Source: Fimenecus sp963590415 (GTDB lineage Bacteria; Bacillota; Clostridia; Oscillospirales; Acutalibacteraceae). From it: a stretch of DNA of 53,542 bases. Shown piece by piece: positions 15,662 through 23,730 of this stretch. The DNA lies in the NCBI GenBank assembly GCA_963590415.1, contig CAVAPB010000016.1, positions 1 through 53,542 on the forward strand, read 5' to 3'. The notes under the pieces were generated by a model. It saw only the letters and a list, made by a program, of their open reading frames with translations. It was not told where the DNA came from and ran no database searches. Every line of letters starts with the position of its first letter. Positions within the stretch are counted from its first letter, which is position 1. A program made the translations under genes and the position numbers.

Positions 15662-16669
15662 ATGCCTAACAGATATAATCAGAAAATAAAAATACTTTAT
15701 ATTCTACAAAATCTTATGAAAAACAGCGATGAAAATCATCCTCTTGCCGCCGAAGATCTAATTCTTGATCTTAAAAATCACGGCATAGAGGCAGAAAGAA
15801 AATCTGTTTATAAAGATATTTCTGTTTTGCAGGAATTTGGGTATGATATAATTATGACCCGAACACCCAAGGTAGGTTATTTTATTGTTGACAGAGAGTT
15901 TGAGGTTGCTGAAATCAGGCTTTTATGCGACGCCATTCAGGCGGCAAACTTTATCTCTCAGAAAAAAACAAGACAGCTGCTTTCGAAAATCTATTCTCTT
16001 GTCAGTACATCGCAGGCCGAAAAAATAAGAAATCAGGTTTATGTCGATAACCGACCGAAATGTACAAACGAGAACATCTACTACACTATAGATAAGCTGC
16101 ACACCGCCATTCAGGATAACAGACAGGTGAAAATCGAATACCGTAAGCGCAAAATTACGGCTTCAAACGAGACGCAATATGAGACAAAAACACATTTTAT
16201 AAGCCCTTACGCCCTTATCTGGTCAAACGACCATTACTATCTTGTCGGCAACAACCGCAATTATTCAAACATTATGGTTACAAGAATAGACCGCATCAAG
16301 TCTGTTGAAATTCTCGCTGATTCACCGCGCAGAAGCTTTTCCGATGTGTCGGAATATAAGGACTATTTTGATTCAGCGGATTACGCAAACAAGCATTTCA
16401 GTATGTTTTCGGGCGATCCTGTTCCGGTTGAGCTCAAATGCTCCAACAGCCTGATTGACGATATTGTTGACAAGTTCGGAGACAATGTTTCGATAATTAA
16501 ATCCGGAGAGAATAAGTTCAAAATCAATATCAATGCCGCTGTCAGCGACGGTCTTGTATCGTGGATAATTCAGTACGGCAACAAAATTGAGGTGAAAAAG
16601 CCCGATGAGCTGAAAAAAATGGTGCTCGACAGGGTGGAGGAAATTAAAAAAGTATATAAGATTTTGTGA
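15662..16669 (+). CDS. WYL-domain transcriptional regulator
   Basis: A DNA-binding regulator with an N-terminal winged helix-turn-helix (about 8-65, RKSVYKDISVLQEFGYDI typical of the DeoR-like type), and a central WYL domain (about 140-210, with KIEYRKRKI, PYALIWSNDHYYLVG and TRIDRI) thought to bind a ligand or nucleotide. A C-terminal WCX-like region follows. The 335-aa length is usual. It follows the GH2 gene by 11 bases, so control of that gene or of itself is likely, but no target site is proven. Confidence 0.88.
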   Translation: MPNRYNQKIKILYILQNLMKNSDENHPLAAEDLILDLKNHGIEAERKSVYKDISVLQEFGYDIIMTRTPKVGYFIVDREFEVAEIRLLCDAIQAANFISQKKTRQLLSKIYSLVSTSQAEKIRNQVYVDNRPKCTNENIYYTIDKLHTAIQDNRQVKIEYRKRKITASNETQYETKTHFISPYALIWSNDHYYLVGNNRNYSNIMVTRIDRIKSVEILADSPRRSFSDVSEYKDYFDSADYANKHFSMFSGDPVPVELKCSNSLIDDIVDKFGDNVSIIKSGENKFKININAAVSDGLVSWIIQYGNKIEVKKPDELKKMVLDRVEEIKKVYKIL

Positions 16670-16680
16670 CTTGTGCATTT

Positions 16681-16707
16681 TCAACAAAAAATATTACATT
16701 TTGTTGA
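16681..16707. promoter_or_regulatory. Perfect 9-9-9 inverted repeat, possible operator
   Basis: TCAACAAAA, nine bases, then TTTTGTTGA: a perfect 9-bp inverted repeat with a 9-base spacer, ending 22 bases before the -35 box of the pgk promoter and starting 12 bases after the WYL gene stop. Its geometry is like that of a dimeric regulator's operator. It is too AT-rich and lacks the T run expected of a terminator. I do not recognise it as a known box (it is not CIRCE). Confidence 0.5.
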
Positions 16708-16728
16708 GAGTATATTCATTGACAGGAC

Positions 16729-16757
16729 TTGAAAAATTCACAAAATTATTATAGAAT
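16729..16757 (+). promoter_or_regulatory. Promoter of the pgk-tpiA-gpmI operon
   Basis: -35 TTGAAA (16729-16734), 17-bp spacer, -10 TAGAAT (16752-16757). A TTGACA at 16719-16724 lies just upstream but lacks a matching -10 at normal spacing. Confidence 0.65.
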
Positions 16758-16797
16758 ATAAATTGTATGATTTTGAAAATTGAAAGGATGTAAATCT

Positions 16798-17994
16798 ATG
16801 AGCAGTGCATTGAACAAAATGACTGTTGAGGATTTCGACGTTAAGGGCAAGAAAGTCCTTGTTCGTTGCGACTTCAACGTAAAAATGGAAAACGGAGTTA
16901 TTACAAGCGATAAAAGAATCGTTGCTTCGCTTCCCACAATCAAATATCTTATCGATAACGGCGCAAAGGTTATTCTTTGCTCACATCTCGGTCGTCCGAA
17001 GGGTGAGGTTAATCCTGAGTTTTCAATGAAACCCGTTGCGGCAAGACTCTCTGAGCTTCTCGGTCAGGAAGTTAAAATGGCTGACGATGTTGTAGGCGAA
17101 AGCGCACAGTCGCTTGCAGCTTCTCTTAAAGACGGCGAGGTTCTTCTTCTCGAAAACGTTCGTTTTGAACCCGGCGAGACAAAGAACGATCCCGAGCTTT
17201 CCAAGAAATTTGCTTCTCTTGCAGACCTTTATGTAAATGACGCTTTCGGTTCTGCTCACAGAGCACATTCTTCAACAACAGGCGTTGCGGATTATCTTCC
17301 CGCTGCTTGCGGCTACCTTATTCAGAAGGAAATTCAGTTTATCGGCGGCGCTCTTGAAAATCCGAAGAGACCACTTGTTGCCATTCTCGGCGGTGCTAAG
17401 GTTTCGGACAAAATCGGCGTTATCACAAACCTTATTGACAAGTGCGACACACTTATCATAGGCGGCGGTATGGCTTACACCTTTATGAAGGCTCTCGGTC
17501 ATCATATCGGCACATCTCTTCTTGAAGAGGATAAGGTTGACCTTGCTAAAGAAATGATGGAAAAAGCTAAGGCTAAGGGCGTTAAGTTCCTTATTCCCGT
17601 TGATAACAAGGTAGGTAAAGAGTACAAGCCCGACACAGAGGCTATGGTTGTTAATTCAGACGAAATCCCCGACGGTTGGATGGGACTTGACATCGGACCC
17701 AGAACACAGGAAATCTTTGCAGACGCTGTTAAGGATGCGGGTACGGTTATTTGGAACGGACCTATGGGTGTTTCCGAGTGGGATAACTTTGCTGCAGGTA
17801 CAATAGCAGTTGCAACAGCTATCGCAAACAGCAACGCAATCTCAATCATCGGCGGCGGCGACTCAGCAGCTGCAATTCAGAAGCTTGGCTTTGCTGATAA
17901 GATGTCCCATATCTCAACAGGCGGCGGCGCTTCGCTTGAATACCTTGAGGGTAAAGAACTTCCGGGTATCGCTGCTCTTAACGACAAGAAATAA
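16798..17994 (+). CDS. pgk: Phosphoglycerate kinase
   Basis: Makes ATP from 1,3-bisphosphoglycerate in glycolysis. The 398-aa protein has the N-terminal substrate-binding sequence VLVRCDFNV and HLGRPKGE, the NDAFGSAHRAHSS loop, and the nucleotide-binding motifs LGGAKVSDKIGV, NGPMGVSEW and GGGDSAAA. The ATG at 16798 follows an AGGATG site by six bases; an in-frame TTG at 16780 overlaps that site and would be too long. It is the first gene of a pgk-tpiA-gpmI unit. Confidence 0.97.
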   Translation: MSSALNKMTVEDFDVKGKKVLVRCDFNVKMENGVITSDKRIVASLPTIKYLIDNGAKVILCSHLGRPKGEVNPEFSMKPVAARLSELLGQEVKMADDVVGESAQSLAASLKDGEVLLLENVRFEPGETKNDPELSKKFASLADLYVNDAFGSAHRAHSSTTGVADYLPAACGYLIQKEIQFIGGALENPKRPLVAILGGAKVSDKIGVITNLIDKCDTLIIGGGMAYTFMKALGHHIGTSLLEEDKVDLAKEMMEKAKAKGVKFLIPVDNKVGKEYKPDTEAMVVNSDEIPDGWMGLDIGPRTQEIFADAVKDAGTVIWNGPMGVSEWDNFAAGTIAVATAIANSNAISIIGGGDSAAAIQKLGFADKMSHISTGGGASLEYLEGKELPGIAALNDKK

Positions 17995-18057
17995 TTTATT
18001 ATTTGCAGGTAGGTTTTTAACTTACCTGCAAATTTCAATGAACAGGAGAAATATACT

Positions 18058-18825
18058 ATGAAAAAATCAGTCAGAAAAGCAGTTATCGCAGGTAACTGGA
18101 AAATGAACAAGACACCGTCGGAAACAACGGTTCTTATCAACGAAATGAAGCCCCTTGTTGCCGATGTGGGCTGCGATGTAGTTCTTTGCGTTCCCTATAT
18201 TGACATTCCCGCAGCTGTTGAGGCTGCCAAGGGCTCAAACATTAAAATCGGTGCCGAGAACATTCATTTCAAGGCTTCGGGCGCATACACAGGCGAGGTT
18301 TCCGCAGATATGCTTAAAGAAGCGGGCGTTGAATATGTTGTTGTAGGCCATTCGGAGAGAAGAACTTACTTTGGCGAGACTGACCAGACCGTAAACCTTC
18401 GTACACTTGCTGCTGTAAACGCAGGCTTTACCGCTATCGTTTGCGTCGGCGAGACTCTTGAGCAGAGAGAGCTCGGCTACACCGAAACTCTTCTTAAATA
18501 TCAGACAAAGATGGCTCTTACAAACATAAAGCCCGAACAGCTTAAAAATGTAATCATAGCTTACGAACCCGTATGGGCAATCGGTACCGGCGTTACCGCT
18601 ACCGCAGACCAGGCTGACGAGGGCAACGGTTATGTCCGTGCGGCTATCGCTGAGGCTTACGGTGCTGATATTGCCGAAACGGTAACAGTTCAGTACGGCG
18701 GTTCAATGAATGCAAAGAATGCAGATGAGCTCCTTTCAAAGGTAAATGTTGACGGAGGCCTTATCGGAGGCGCTTCACTTAAAGCCGAGGATTTCTCAAT
18801 TATCGTTAAAGCTGCTTCCAAATAA
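18058..18825 (+). CDS. tpiA: Triosephosphate isomerase
   Basis: Interconverts glyceraldehyde-3-phosphate and dihydroxyacetone phosphate. The 255-aa TIM barrel has the catalytic Lys in AGNWKMNKT, His in GHSERR, Glu in AYEPVWAIGTG with the phosphate-gripping loop 6, and the GGSMNAKNA phosphate site. Length is normal. Start has a CAGGAGAAA site. A 63-base gap from pgk contains an AGGTAGGTTTTTAACTTACCT hairpin at about 18007-18027, which might protect or attenuate the mRNA. Confidence 0.97.
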   Translation: MKKSVRKAVIAGNWKMNKTPSETTVLINEMKPLVADVGCDVVLCVPYIDIPAAVEAAKGSNIKIGAENIHFKASGAYTGEVSADMLKEAGVEYVVVGHSERRTYFGETDQTVNLRTLAAVNAGFTAIVCVGETLEQRELGYTETLLKYQTKMALTNIKPEQLKNVIIAYEPVWAIGTGVTATADQADEGNGYVRAAIAEAYGADIAETVTVQYGGSMNAKNADELLSKVNVDGGLIGGASLKAEDFSIIVKAASK

Positions 18826-18844
18826 TTTATAAAAAGGTGAAACT

Positions 18845-20386
18845 ATGAAAAGACCTGTTGTTTTATGTATAATGGACGGCTTCGGTAATAACCCGTCCGA
18901 TTACGGAAATGCAATCAAAGCGGCAAATACGCCTAATCTTGATAGGCTTATGGCTGAATATCCTATGACATATATCGGCGCATCGGGAATGGATGTCGGT
19001 CTTCCCGACGGTCAGATGGGCAACTCGGAGGTAGGTCATACCAATATCGGTGCCGGCAGAGTTGTTTATCAGGAACTTACAAGAATTACAAAATCAATTC
19101 AGGACGGCGATTTCTTCCAAAATGAAGCTCTTGTCGGAGCGGTTGAAAACTGCAAGAAATACGGCACTGCACTTCATTTGATAGGACTTCTTTCCAACGG
19201 TGGCGTTCACAGCCACAACACACATCTTTACGGACTCCTCAAGCTTGCCAAGGACAGCGGACTTACGAAGGTTTATGTACATGCGCTTCTTGACGGCAGA
19301 GATGTTCCTCCTGCTTCGGGTGTTGAATATATTGAAGAGCTTGAAGCAAAGATGAAAGAAATCGGCGTAGGCGAAATTGCAACCGTTATGGGCAGATTTT
19401 ACGCTATGGATCGTGACAATATGTGGGACAGAGTCGGTATGGCTTATAACGCTATGGTAAACGGCGAGGGCATTAAGACCGACGACGCTGTTGAAGCTGT
19501 TAAGAAGTCTTATGAGACAATCGACGGCGACGGCAAGCATCTTACCGATGAGTTTGTTATGCCGACAGTTTGCTCAAAGGGCGCACCTATCAGCGAAAAT
19601 GATTCGGTTATTTTCTTCAATTTCCGTCCCGACAGAGCAAGAGAAATTACAAGAACCTTCGTTGATCCCGATTTCAAGGGATTTGAAAGAAAGGCGTTTT
19701 TCCCGCTTTACTATGTTTGCATGACGCAATATGACGCAGAAATGCCCAATGTTCATGTTGCATTTAAGCCCGAAGCTCTTGTCAATACGATGGGTGAGAT
19801 TGTTTCAAAGCACGGCTTGAAGCAGCTTAGAATCGCTGAAACCCAGAAATATGCCCATGTTACATTCTTCTATAACGGCGGCGAGGAAAAGGTATATCCC
19901 GGCGAGGACAGAGTCCTTATTGATTCTCCGAAAATTTCAACCTTTGACCTCAAGCCCGAAATGAGCGCTTACGAGGTTTGTGATGCGGCTTGTGAAAGAG
20001 TTTTGAGCGATAAATACGATGTTGTTATCCTCAACTACGCAAACTGCGATATGGTTGGTCACACAGGTGTGTTTGATGCGGCTGTTAAGGCTGTTGAAAC
20101 CGTTGACGAGTGCGTTGGTAAGCTTGTTGACGCCACACTTAAAATGAACGGCGTAATTCTTATCACTGCCGACCACGGCAATGCCGATAAGATGTATGAA
20201 GATGACGGTTCTCCGTTTACCGCACATACAACCAACCCCGTTCCGCTTATCGTTGTCGGCTACGGCAAGGACTTTAAGCTTAAAGAAAAAGGCGGCAGAC
20301 TTTGCGACCTTTCTCCGACAATGCTTGATATTATGGGAATTGAGAAGCCGAAAGAGATGACCGGTGTATCTCTTATCGAAAGATAA
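18845..20386 (+). CDS. gpmI: 2,3-bisphosphoglycerate-independent phosphoglycerate mutase
   Basis: Interconverts 3- and 2-phosphoglycerate through a phosphoserine enzyme using Mn2+. The 513-aa alkaline-phosphatase-superfamily protein has the metal site CIMDGFG near the start, the nucleophile Ser in GQMGNSEVGH (about residue 61), the substrate loop LLSNGGVHSH and the C-terminal metal motif ITADHGNADKM with a following His. It lies 19 bases after tpiA and ends the operon at a strong terminator. Neither gapA nor eno is nearby. Confidence 0.97.
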   Translation: MKRPVVLCIMDGFGNNPSDYGNAIKAANTPNLDRLMAEYPMTYIGASGMDVGLPDGQMGNSEVGHTNIGAGRVVYQELTRITKSIQDGDFFQNEALVGAVENCKKYGTALHLIGLLSNGGVHSHNTHLYGLLKLAKDSGLTKVYVHALLDGRDVPPASGVEYIEELEAKMKEIGVGEIATVMGRFYAMDRDNMWDRVGMAYNAMVNGEGIKTDDAVEAVKKSYETIDGDGKHLTDEFVMPTVCSKGAPISENDSVIFFNFRPDRAREITRTFVDPDFKGFERKAFFPLYYVCMTQYDAEMPNVHVAFKPEALVNTMGEIVSKHGLKQLRIAETQKYAHVTFFYNGGEEKVYPGEDRVLIDSPKISTFDLKPEMSAYEVCDAACERVLSDKYDVVILNYANCDMVGHTGVFDAAVKAVETVDECVGKLVDATLKMNGVILITADHGNADKMYEDDGSPFTAHTTNPVPLIVVGYGKDFKLKEKGGRLCDLSPTMLDIMGIEKPKEMTGVSLIER

Positions 20387-20410
20387 TAATTGCCTATATA
20401 ATATATAGCG

Positions 20411-20446
20411 AAGGTGTAATCCCGACAACGGGGTTACACCTTTTTT
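20411..20446 (+). terminator. Rho-independent terminator of the pgk operon
   Basis: AAGGTGTAATCCC faces GGGGTTACACCTT (one T-G pair), loop GACAAC, then six T. Confidence 0.92.
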
Positions 20447-20457
20447 ATGTTATTTGC

Positions 20458-20493
20458 CAAATAAGATAAGGCGCCGAACCTCTGTTCGACGCC
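20458..20493 (-). terminator. Terminator-like hairpin after the NUDIX gene
   Basis: GGCGCCGAAC (20470-20479) pairs with GTTCGACGCC (20484-20493) with one wobble and a 4-base loop. On the minus strand it is followed by a T-rich TTATCTTATTTGG, weaker than a full T run. It lies 12 bases after the NUDIX stop. Confidence 0.65.
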
Positions 20494-20505
20494 GATTTTA
20501 ATCGC

Positions 20506-21075
20506 TTATTTAATTTTCAAAGTTTTTTCAATCAACTTTGGATAGATGTTTTGTCTGAACCATGGCTCGTTTGATTTTGAAATTGCTTCGCCGAATGTAA
20601 GCCAAGCTACATTGCTGTTCTCATTCTCCTTAACGCTCAATGTATCGTTTTCATCGGCAACAATTAAATATGTAAAGTTAAGGTGAAGATGAGAGGGAAC
20701 ATATACGCCGTTTTTTATATGACTGTCAACTGTTAAAACTTCTATGGAGAATATATCTTCAAAGGCGATTTCTGCGTGTCGGATTCCGCTTTCATCATAA
20801 GCCTCCTTTAACGCAACCCTTTTCAAATCCGCATCGCCGTCGGCATGGCCGCCGAGCCAAGCCCATGAGTTGTAAATGTTGTGATATGCCATCAGCACCT
20901 TGTTATATGACCTGTTTACAACCCAAGCCGATACGGTTATGTGCTCGTTAAGCTTGCTTCTGTAAAGTATTTTTTCATCTTTAAGCTCTGCCAAAATCAA
21001 GGCCTTGTCATTTTTCTCCTGCTCGTTAAAAGGAGTGTAGCTTTTGAGCGAATTTTTGATATCTTCAATGTTCAT
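20506..21075 (-). CDS. NUDIX hydrolase
   Basis: A pyrophosphohydrolase of the NUDIX superfamily; substrate unknown. The 189-aa protein has the box GGHADGDADLKRVALKEAYD followed by ESGI (about 82-105). Compared with the G-x5-E-x7-R-E-U-x-E-E-x-G-U consensus the first Glu is Ala, the Arg is Lys and one Glu is Asp, while the last Glu and Gly remain. The N-terminal part (NEHITVSAWVVN) is normal for the fold. The start has a GGAGAA site. It follows an HD-domain gene by 18 bases on the same strand. Confidence 0.85.
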   Translation of the reverse strand: MNIEDIKNSLKSYTPFNEQEKNDKALILAELKDEKILYRSKLNEHITVSAWVVNRSYNKVLMAYHNIYNSWAWLGGHADGDADLKRVALKEAYDESGIRHAEIAFEDIFSIEVLTVDSHIKNGVYVPSHLHLNFTYLIVADENDTLSVKENENSNVAWLTFGEAISKSNEPWFRQNIYPKLIEKTLKIK

Positions 21076-21093
21076 ATCGCTTTCTCCGATTTT

Positions 21094-21579
21094 TTATATG
21101 CCAAACATATTTTTGCAAATTTTTTTACCGCCGGAAGTCTTAAAAATTTTGCCATATGCATTTTCAACAGCTGATTTTGAAACGCCGTCCTCAAACATAT
21201 TAACAAGAAAATCCGCCTCAATAAGTATTTGCAAGTCAATCCCGTTTATATTATCGTATGTGTGGTGATGCGCTATCAAATACTGTACTCTGTCCGATGC
21301 TTTGTCATCAAATCCTAATTTTTCAAGCAGATTTTTTGCTATTGGGGGACCTTCCTTTTCCTGAAGCTTTCCGTCGCAGCTGCCGTATTTTTCTTCACAG
21401 ATACGAATTCCTATATCATGTGTGAGTGCAGCTGCTTCAATTATGAATAAAGTTTTACCGTCAACCTTTTCTGCTTCAGCTATCAACTTAGCGTAGCTGT
21501 GAACCTTGCAAAAATGCTGAATTCTTTTTGCGTCTCCGCCATATAATTCTATCATTGCCAAGTGTAATCTGTTTATCAT
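21094..21579 (-). CDS. HD-domain phosphohydrolase
   Basis: A metal-dependent phosphohydrolase of the HD superfamily with unknown substrate. The 161-aa protein shows a first metal His in QHFCKVHSYA, the HD pair in LTHDIGI (about 52-58), a His cluster IAHHHTYD (about 102) and an Asp in IEADFLVN (about 120-127), so all metal ligands appear intact. Such small HD proteins often act on nucleotides or in stress housekeeping. It lies upstream of the NUDIX gene, probably co-transcribed. A clear promoter was not found. Confidence 0.85.
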   Translation of the reverse strand: MINRLHLAMIELYGGDAKRIQHFCKVHSYAKLIAEAEKVDGKTLFIIEAAALTHDIGIRICEEKYGSCDGKLQEKEGPPIAKNLLEKLGFDDKASDRVQYLIAHHHTYDNINGIDLQILIEADFLVNMFEDGVSKSAVENAYGKIFKTSGGKKICKNMFGI

Positions 21580-21691
21580 TTTTATACCTCTGATAATTTA
21601 TTTGTCTTTTCCGGTAATTATCTCTAAATTTTATCACAACAAGATAAAATATTCAACGATAGGACCTTCCATTTTTTGCTTTTGACAATTA

Positions 21692-21720
21692 TTGACTGTT
21701 TTGACAAAATATGCTATAAT
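21692..21720 (+). promoter_or_regulatory. Promoter of the AbrB-like gene
   Basis: -35 TTGACT (21692-21697), 17-bp spacer, -10 TATAAT (21715-21720), about 24 bases before the start codon. Two further TTGACA hexamers (21682-21687 and 21701-21706) surround it. Confidence 0.85.
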
Positions 21721-21744
21721 CTTTGCAGATTTGGCGGTGATATT

Positions 21745-21993
21745 ATGAAATCGACAGGAATTGTCAGGAGTATCGACAAAATGGGAAGAATTGTGCTTCC
21801 TATGGAGACGAGAAAGCTTCTTTCGCTCACAGAGGAAGGCGCTGCTGTTGAAATTTATACCGATAACGATATGGTGATTTTGAAAAAGTATACGCCGGCG
21901 TGTTGGTTCTGTAACAGTGCTGACAATCTTATAGAATATCACGGCGTTAAGATTTGTCAGAACTGTGTTGACGAAATGAAAAACCTTTTATAA
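21745..21993 (+). CDS. AbrB/SpoVT-family regulator with zinc ribbon
   Basis: A swapped-hairpin transition-state type DNA-binding protein. The 82-aa product starts MKSTGIVRSIDKMGRIVLP, the hallmark of AbrB, and ends in a C4 zinc ribbon (CWFC then CQNC, 14 residues apart). AbrB of B. subtilis lacks this ribbon; zinc-ribbon versions occur in clostridia. The ATG at 21745 follows GGCGGTGAT. A longer in-frame start at 21676 lies upstream of the promoter's -10 box and is rejected. Target genes are unknown. Confidence 0.88.
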   Translation: MKSTGIVRSIDKMGRIVLPMETRKLLSLTEEGAAVEIYTDNDMVILKKYTPACWFCNSADNLIEYHGVKICQNCVDEMKNLL

Positions 21994-22006
21994 ACCGAGG
22001 CTTGCT

Positions 22007-22453
22007 TTGAGGATTGTAATTGATGCCGACGGGTGTCCCGTTGTAAATATAACTCTTGATATTGCCCGTAAATTCGGTGTTGAATGCTGTTTGGTAGCTG
22101 ATTCAGCTCACAGCTTTAACTTAGGCGATAAAGCCGAGGTTATTACCGTTTCAAAGGGAGCGGACAGTGCTGATTTCAGAATTGTCAATCTCATCAATAA
22201 GGGCGATATTGTTATAACACAGGATTACGGACTTGCCGCTATGTGCCTCGCAAAAACTGATTGCGTATTGAATCAGAACGGGCTTATCTATTCACAAAAT
22301 AACATTGATTCGCTTCTTGCTCAGCGTCATATTTCAAAGAAAATCAGACGGGCAGGGGGCAGAACAAAAGGTCCGTCCAAGCGCACAATTGAGCAGGACG
22401 AAAATTTTGCAAAAACACTTATAATGATACTTGAAAAAAGGACTTTGGATTAA
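22007..22453 (+). CDS. DUF188 (YaiI/YqxD/UPF0178) family protein
   Basis: Conserved protein of unknown role. The 148-aa product starts MRIVIDADGCPV, the family signature with Asp and Cys that resembles PIN-like nuclease active sites; VITQDYGLAAMCL supplies another acidic motif. It begins with TTG behind a GAGG site, 13 bases after the AbrB-like gene, so the two may share a transcript. Its stop lies in the loop of a terminator hairpin. PIN-like fold is family knowledge; activity is not shown. Confidence 0.88.
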   Translation: MRIVIDADGCPVVNITLDIARKFGVECCLVADSAHSFNLGDKAEVITVSKGADSADFRIVNLINKGDIVITQDYGLAAMCLAKTDCVLNQNGLIYSQNNIDSLLAQRHISKKIRRAGGRTKGPSKRTIEQDENFAKTLIMILEKRTLD

Positions 22454-22471
22454 CCAAAGTCCTTGATTTTT
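22438..22471. terminator. Rho-independent terminator between convergent genes
   Basis: AAGGACTTTGG and CCAAAGTCCTT form a perfect 11-bp stem with a 5-base loop, followed by GATTTTT on the plus strand and by a T-rich CTTTTTTC on the minus strand. It can serve both DUF188 (plus) and the ACT-domain gene (minus). Confidence 0.85.
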
Positions 22472-22478
22472 GTGCTGT

Positions 22479-22943
22479 TTATTTGTTAAACTCGTGTTCA
22501 AGACTTGAAATCGCAGACTCAACAAAATGTTTGTCGACAAGCAAAGAAATATCTACTTCAGAAGTGGTTATCATACTAACCTCAACCTCGGCTCTTGAAA
22601 GAGCATAGAAAACCTTGACCGCAACTCCGGGAGTACCTCGCATTTCTTCGCCGAATACGGAAATCTTGCAGTTTCCGCTGCGCAAGGTAAGTTTCATATC
22701 GGGATAAATCTCACGCAATTTTGCCGTAATTTCAAGCATTTTACCAACATCCTCATCGGATACCGTAAAAGAAAGGTTGGGCGTGTGCGAATGAGGCGGA
22801 GTCTGTGAAATCATATCAACATCAATATTGTTCTTTGAAATTTCGGTAAAAATATCGGAAATCAGACCTATATCGGCAGGAGAGTCCTGTAACGATACCA
22901 AAGTAACATCTTCCGTAACCGAAATGCTCTGTATAATACTCAT
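22479..22943 (-). CDS. Stand-alone ACT-domain protein (aspartokinase regulatory-like)
   Basis: The 154-aa product consists of two ACT-like modules: residues about 1-80 (ITV-type start, DIGLISDIFTEISKNNIDVD) and 80-154 (CKISVFGEEMRGTPGVAVKV, then VSMITTSEVDISLLVD). Both repeat the pattern of the regulatory half of lysine-sensitive aspartokinase, but no kinase domain is present. It is the last gene of the asd-dapA-dapB unit behind a lysine riboswitch, so a part in sensing lysine or threonine, or as a partner subunit of an aspartokinase encoded elsewhere, is likely. No catalytic activity is expected. Confidence 0.85.
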   Translation of the reverse strand: MSIIQSISVTEDVTLVSLQDSPADIGLISDIFTEISKNNIDVDMISQTPPHSHTPNLSFTVSDEDVGKMLEITAKLREIYPDMKLTLRSGNCKISVFGEEMRGTPGVAVKVFYALSRAEVEVSMITTSEVDISLLVDKHFVESAISSLEHEFNK

Positions 22944-22952
22944 AAAAGCACC

Positions 22953-23708
22953 TTATTTCTCGTCAACTAACTGTTTCATCGAATACATACCCGCAGGCTT
23001 GCCTTTAAGGAAAACAGCGGCATTTACCGCGCCTACCGCAAAAAGGTCCTTTGAGCGTGCGGAGTGTGAAATTTTAATAACCTCGTCAAGCCCCGCAAAG
23101 ATAACCTCGTGCTCGCCGACAATCGTGCCGCCTCTGACGGAATGAATACCGATTTCATTGGGGTCTCTCTTTGCACGCTTTGAATGTCTGTCAAATTCGT
23201 AAGTCGGCTTTTTGGTAAGAGCGTCGGAAATGCTGTCTGCAAGCATTAGAGCCGTACCCGAGGGAGCATCGATTTTTTGGTTGTGATGAGCCTCGACAAT
23301 CTCTATATCAAATGAGCCTTCAAGAACTCTTGCCGCTTTAGCCGCAAGCTCCGAAATGAGGTTTACGCCGATTGACATATTTGCCGAAAAGAACATCGGA
23401 ACTTCCTTTGAAGTCTCCTCAATCTCTTTCTTCTGCTCGTCTGAAAGTCCCGTTGTCGCAACGACGGCAGGTATTTTTTTATTTTTGCAGTATTCAAGCA
23501 AAGATGAAAGCACAGACGGATGCGAAAAATCAATAACAACATCCGCGTCGACATCAACATCGGCAAAAGAAGTGAAAATCGGGTAGGGGGCGTCGCACTT
23601 GTTAATGTCAACGCCTGCTACGATTTCACAGTTTTCCTTGTTCTCAACGCATTTGGTAATAACATGACCCATCTTTCCCGAGCAACCGCTTAAAATGATT
23701 TTAACCAT
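22953..23708 (-). CDS. dapB: 4-hydroxy-tetrahydrodipicolinate reductase
   Basis: Reduces dihydrodipicolinate with NAD(P)H on the lysine/diaminopimelate pathway. The 251-aa protein has the Rossmann start ILSGCSGKMGHVI, the substrate motif EAHHNQKIDAPSGTA with catalytic His and Lys, and the RGGTIVGEHEV region. Length is normal. It follows dapA by 22 bases and precedes the ACT gene by 9. Confidence 0.96.
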   Translation of the reverse strand: MVKIILSGCSGKMGHVITKCVENKENCEIVAGVDINKCDAPYPIFTSFADVDVDADVVIDFSHPSVLSSLLEYCKNKKIPAVVATTGLSDEQKKEIEETSKEVPMFFSANMSIGVNLISELAAKAARVLEGSFDIEIVEAHHNQKIDAPSGTALMLADSISDALTKKPTYEFDRHSKRAKRDPNEIGIHSVRGGTIVGEHEVIFAGLDEVIKISHSARSKDLFAVGAVNAAVFLKGKPAGMYSMKQLVDEK

Positions 23709-23730
23709 TATTTACACATCCTTGAAAAAT

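Noticed and set aside
16719..16724. TTGACA as the -35 of pgk
   Set aside because: No -10-like hexamer lies 16-18 bases after it; the TTGAAA ten bases on fits TAGAAT at 17 bp.
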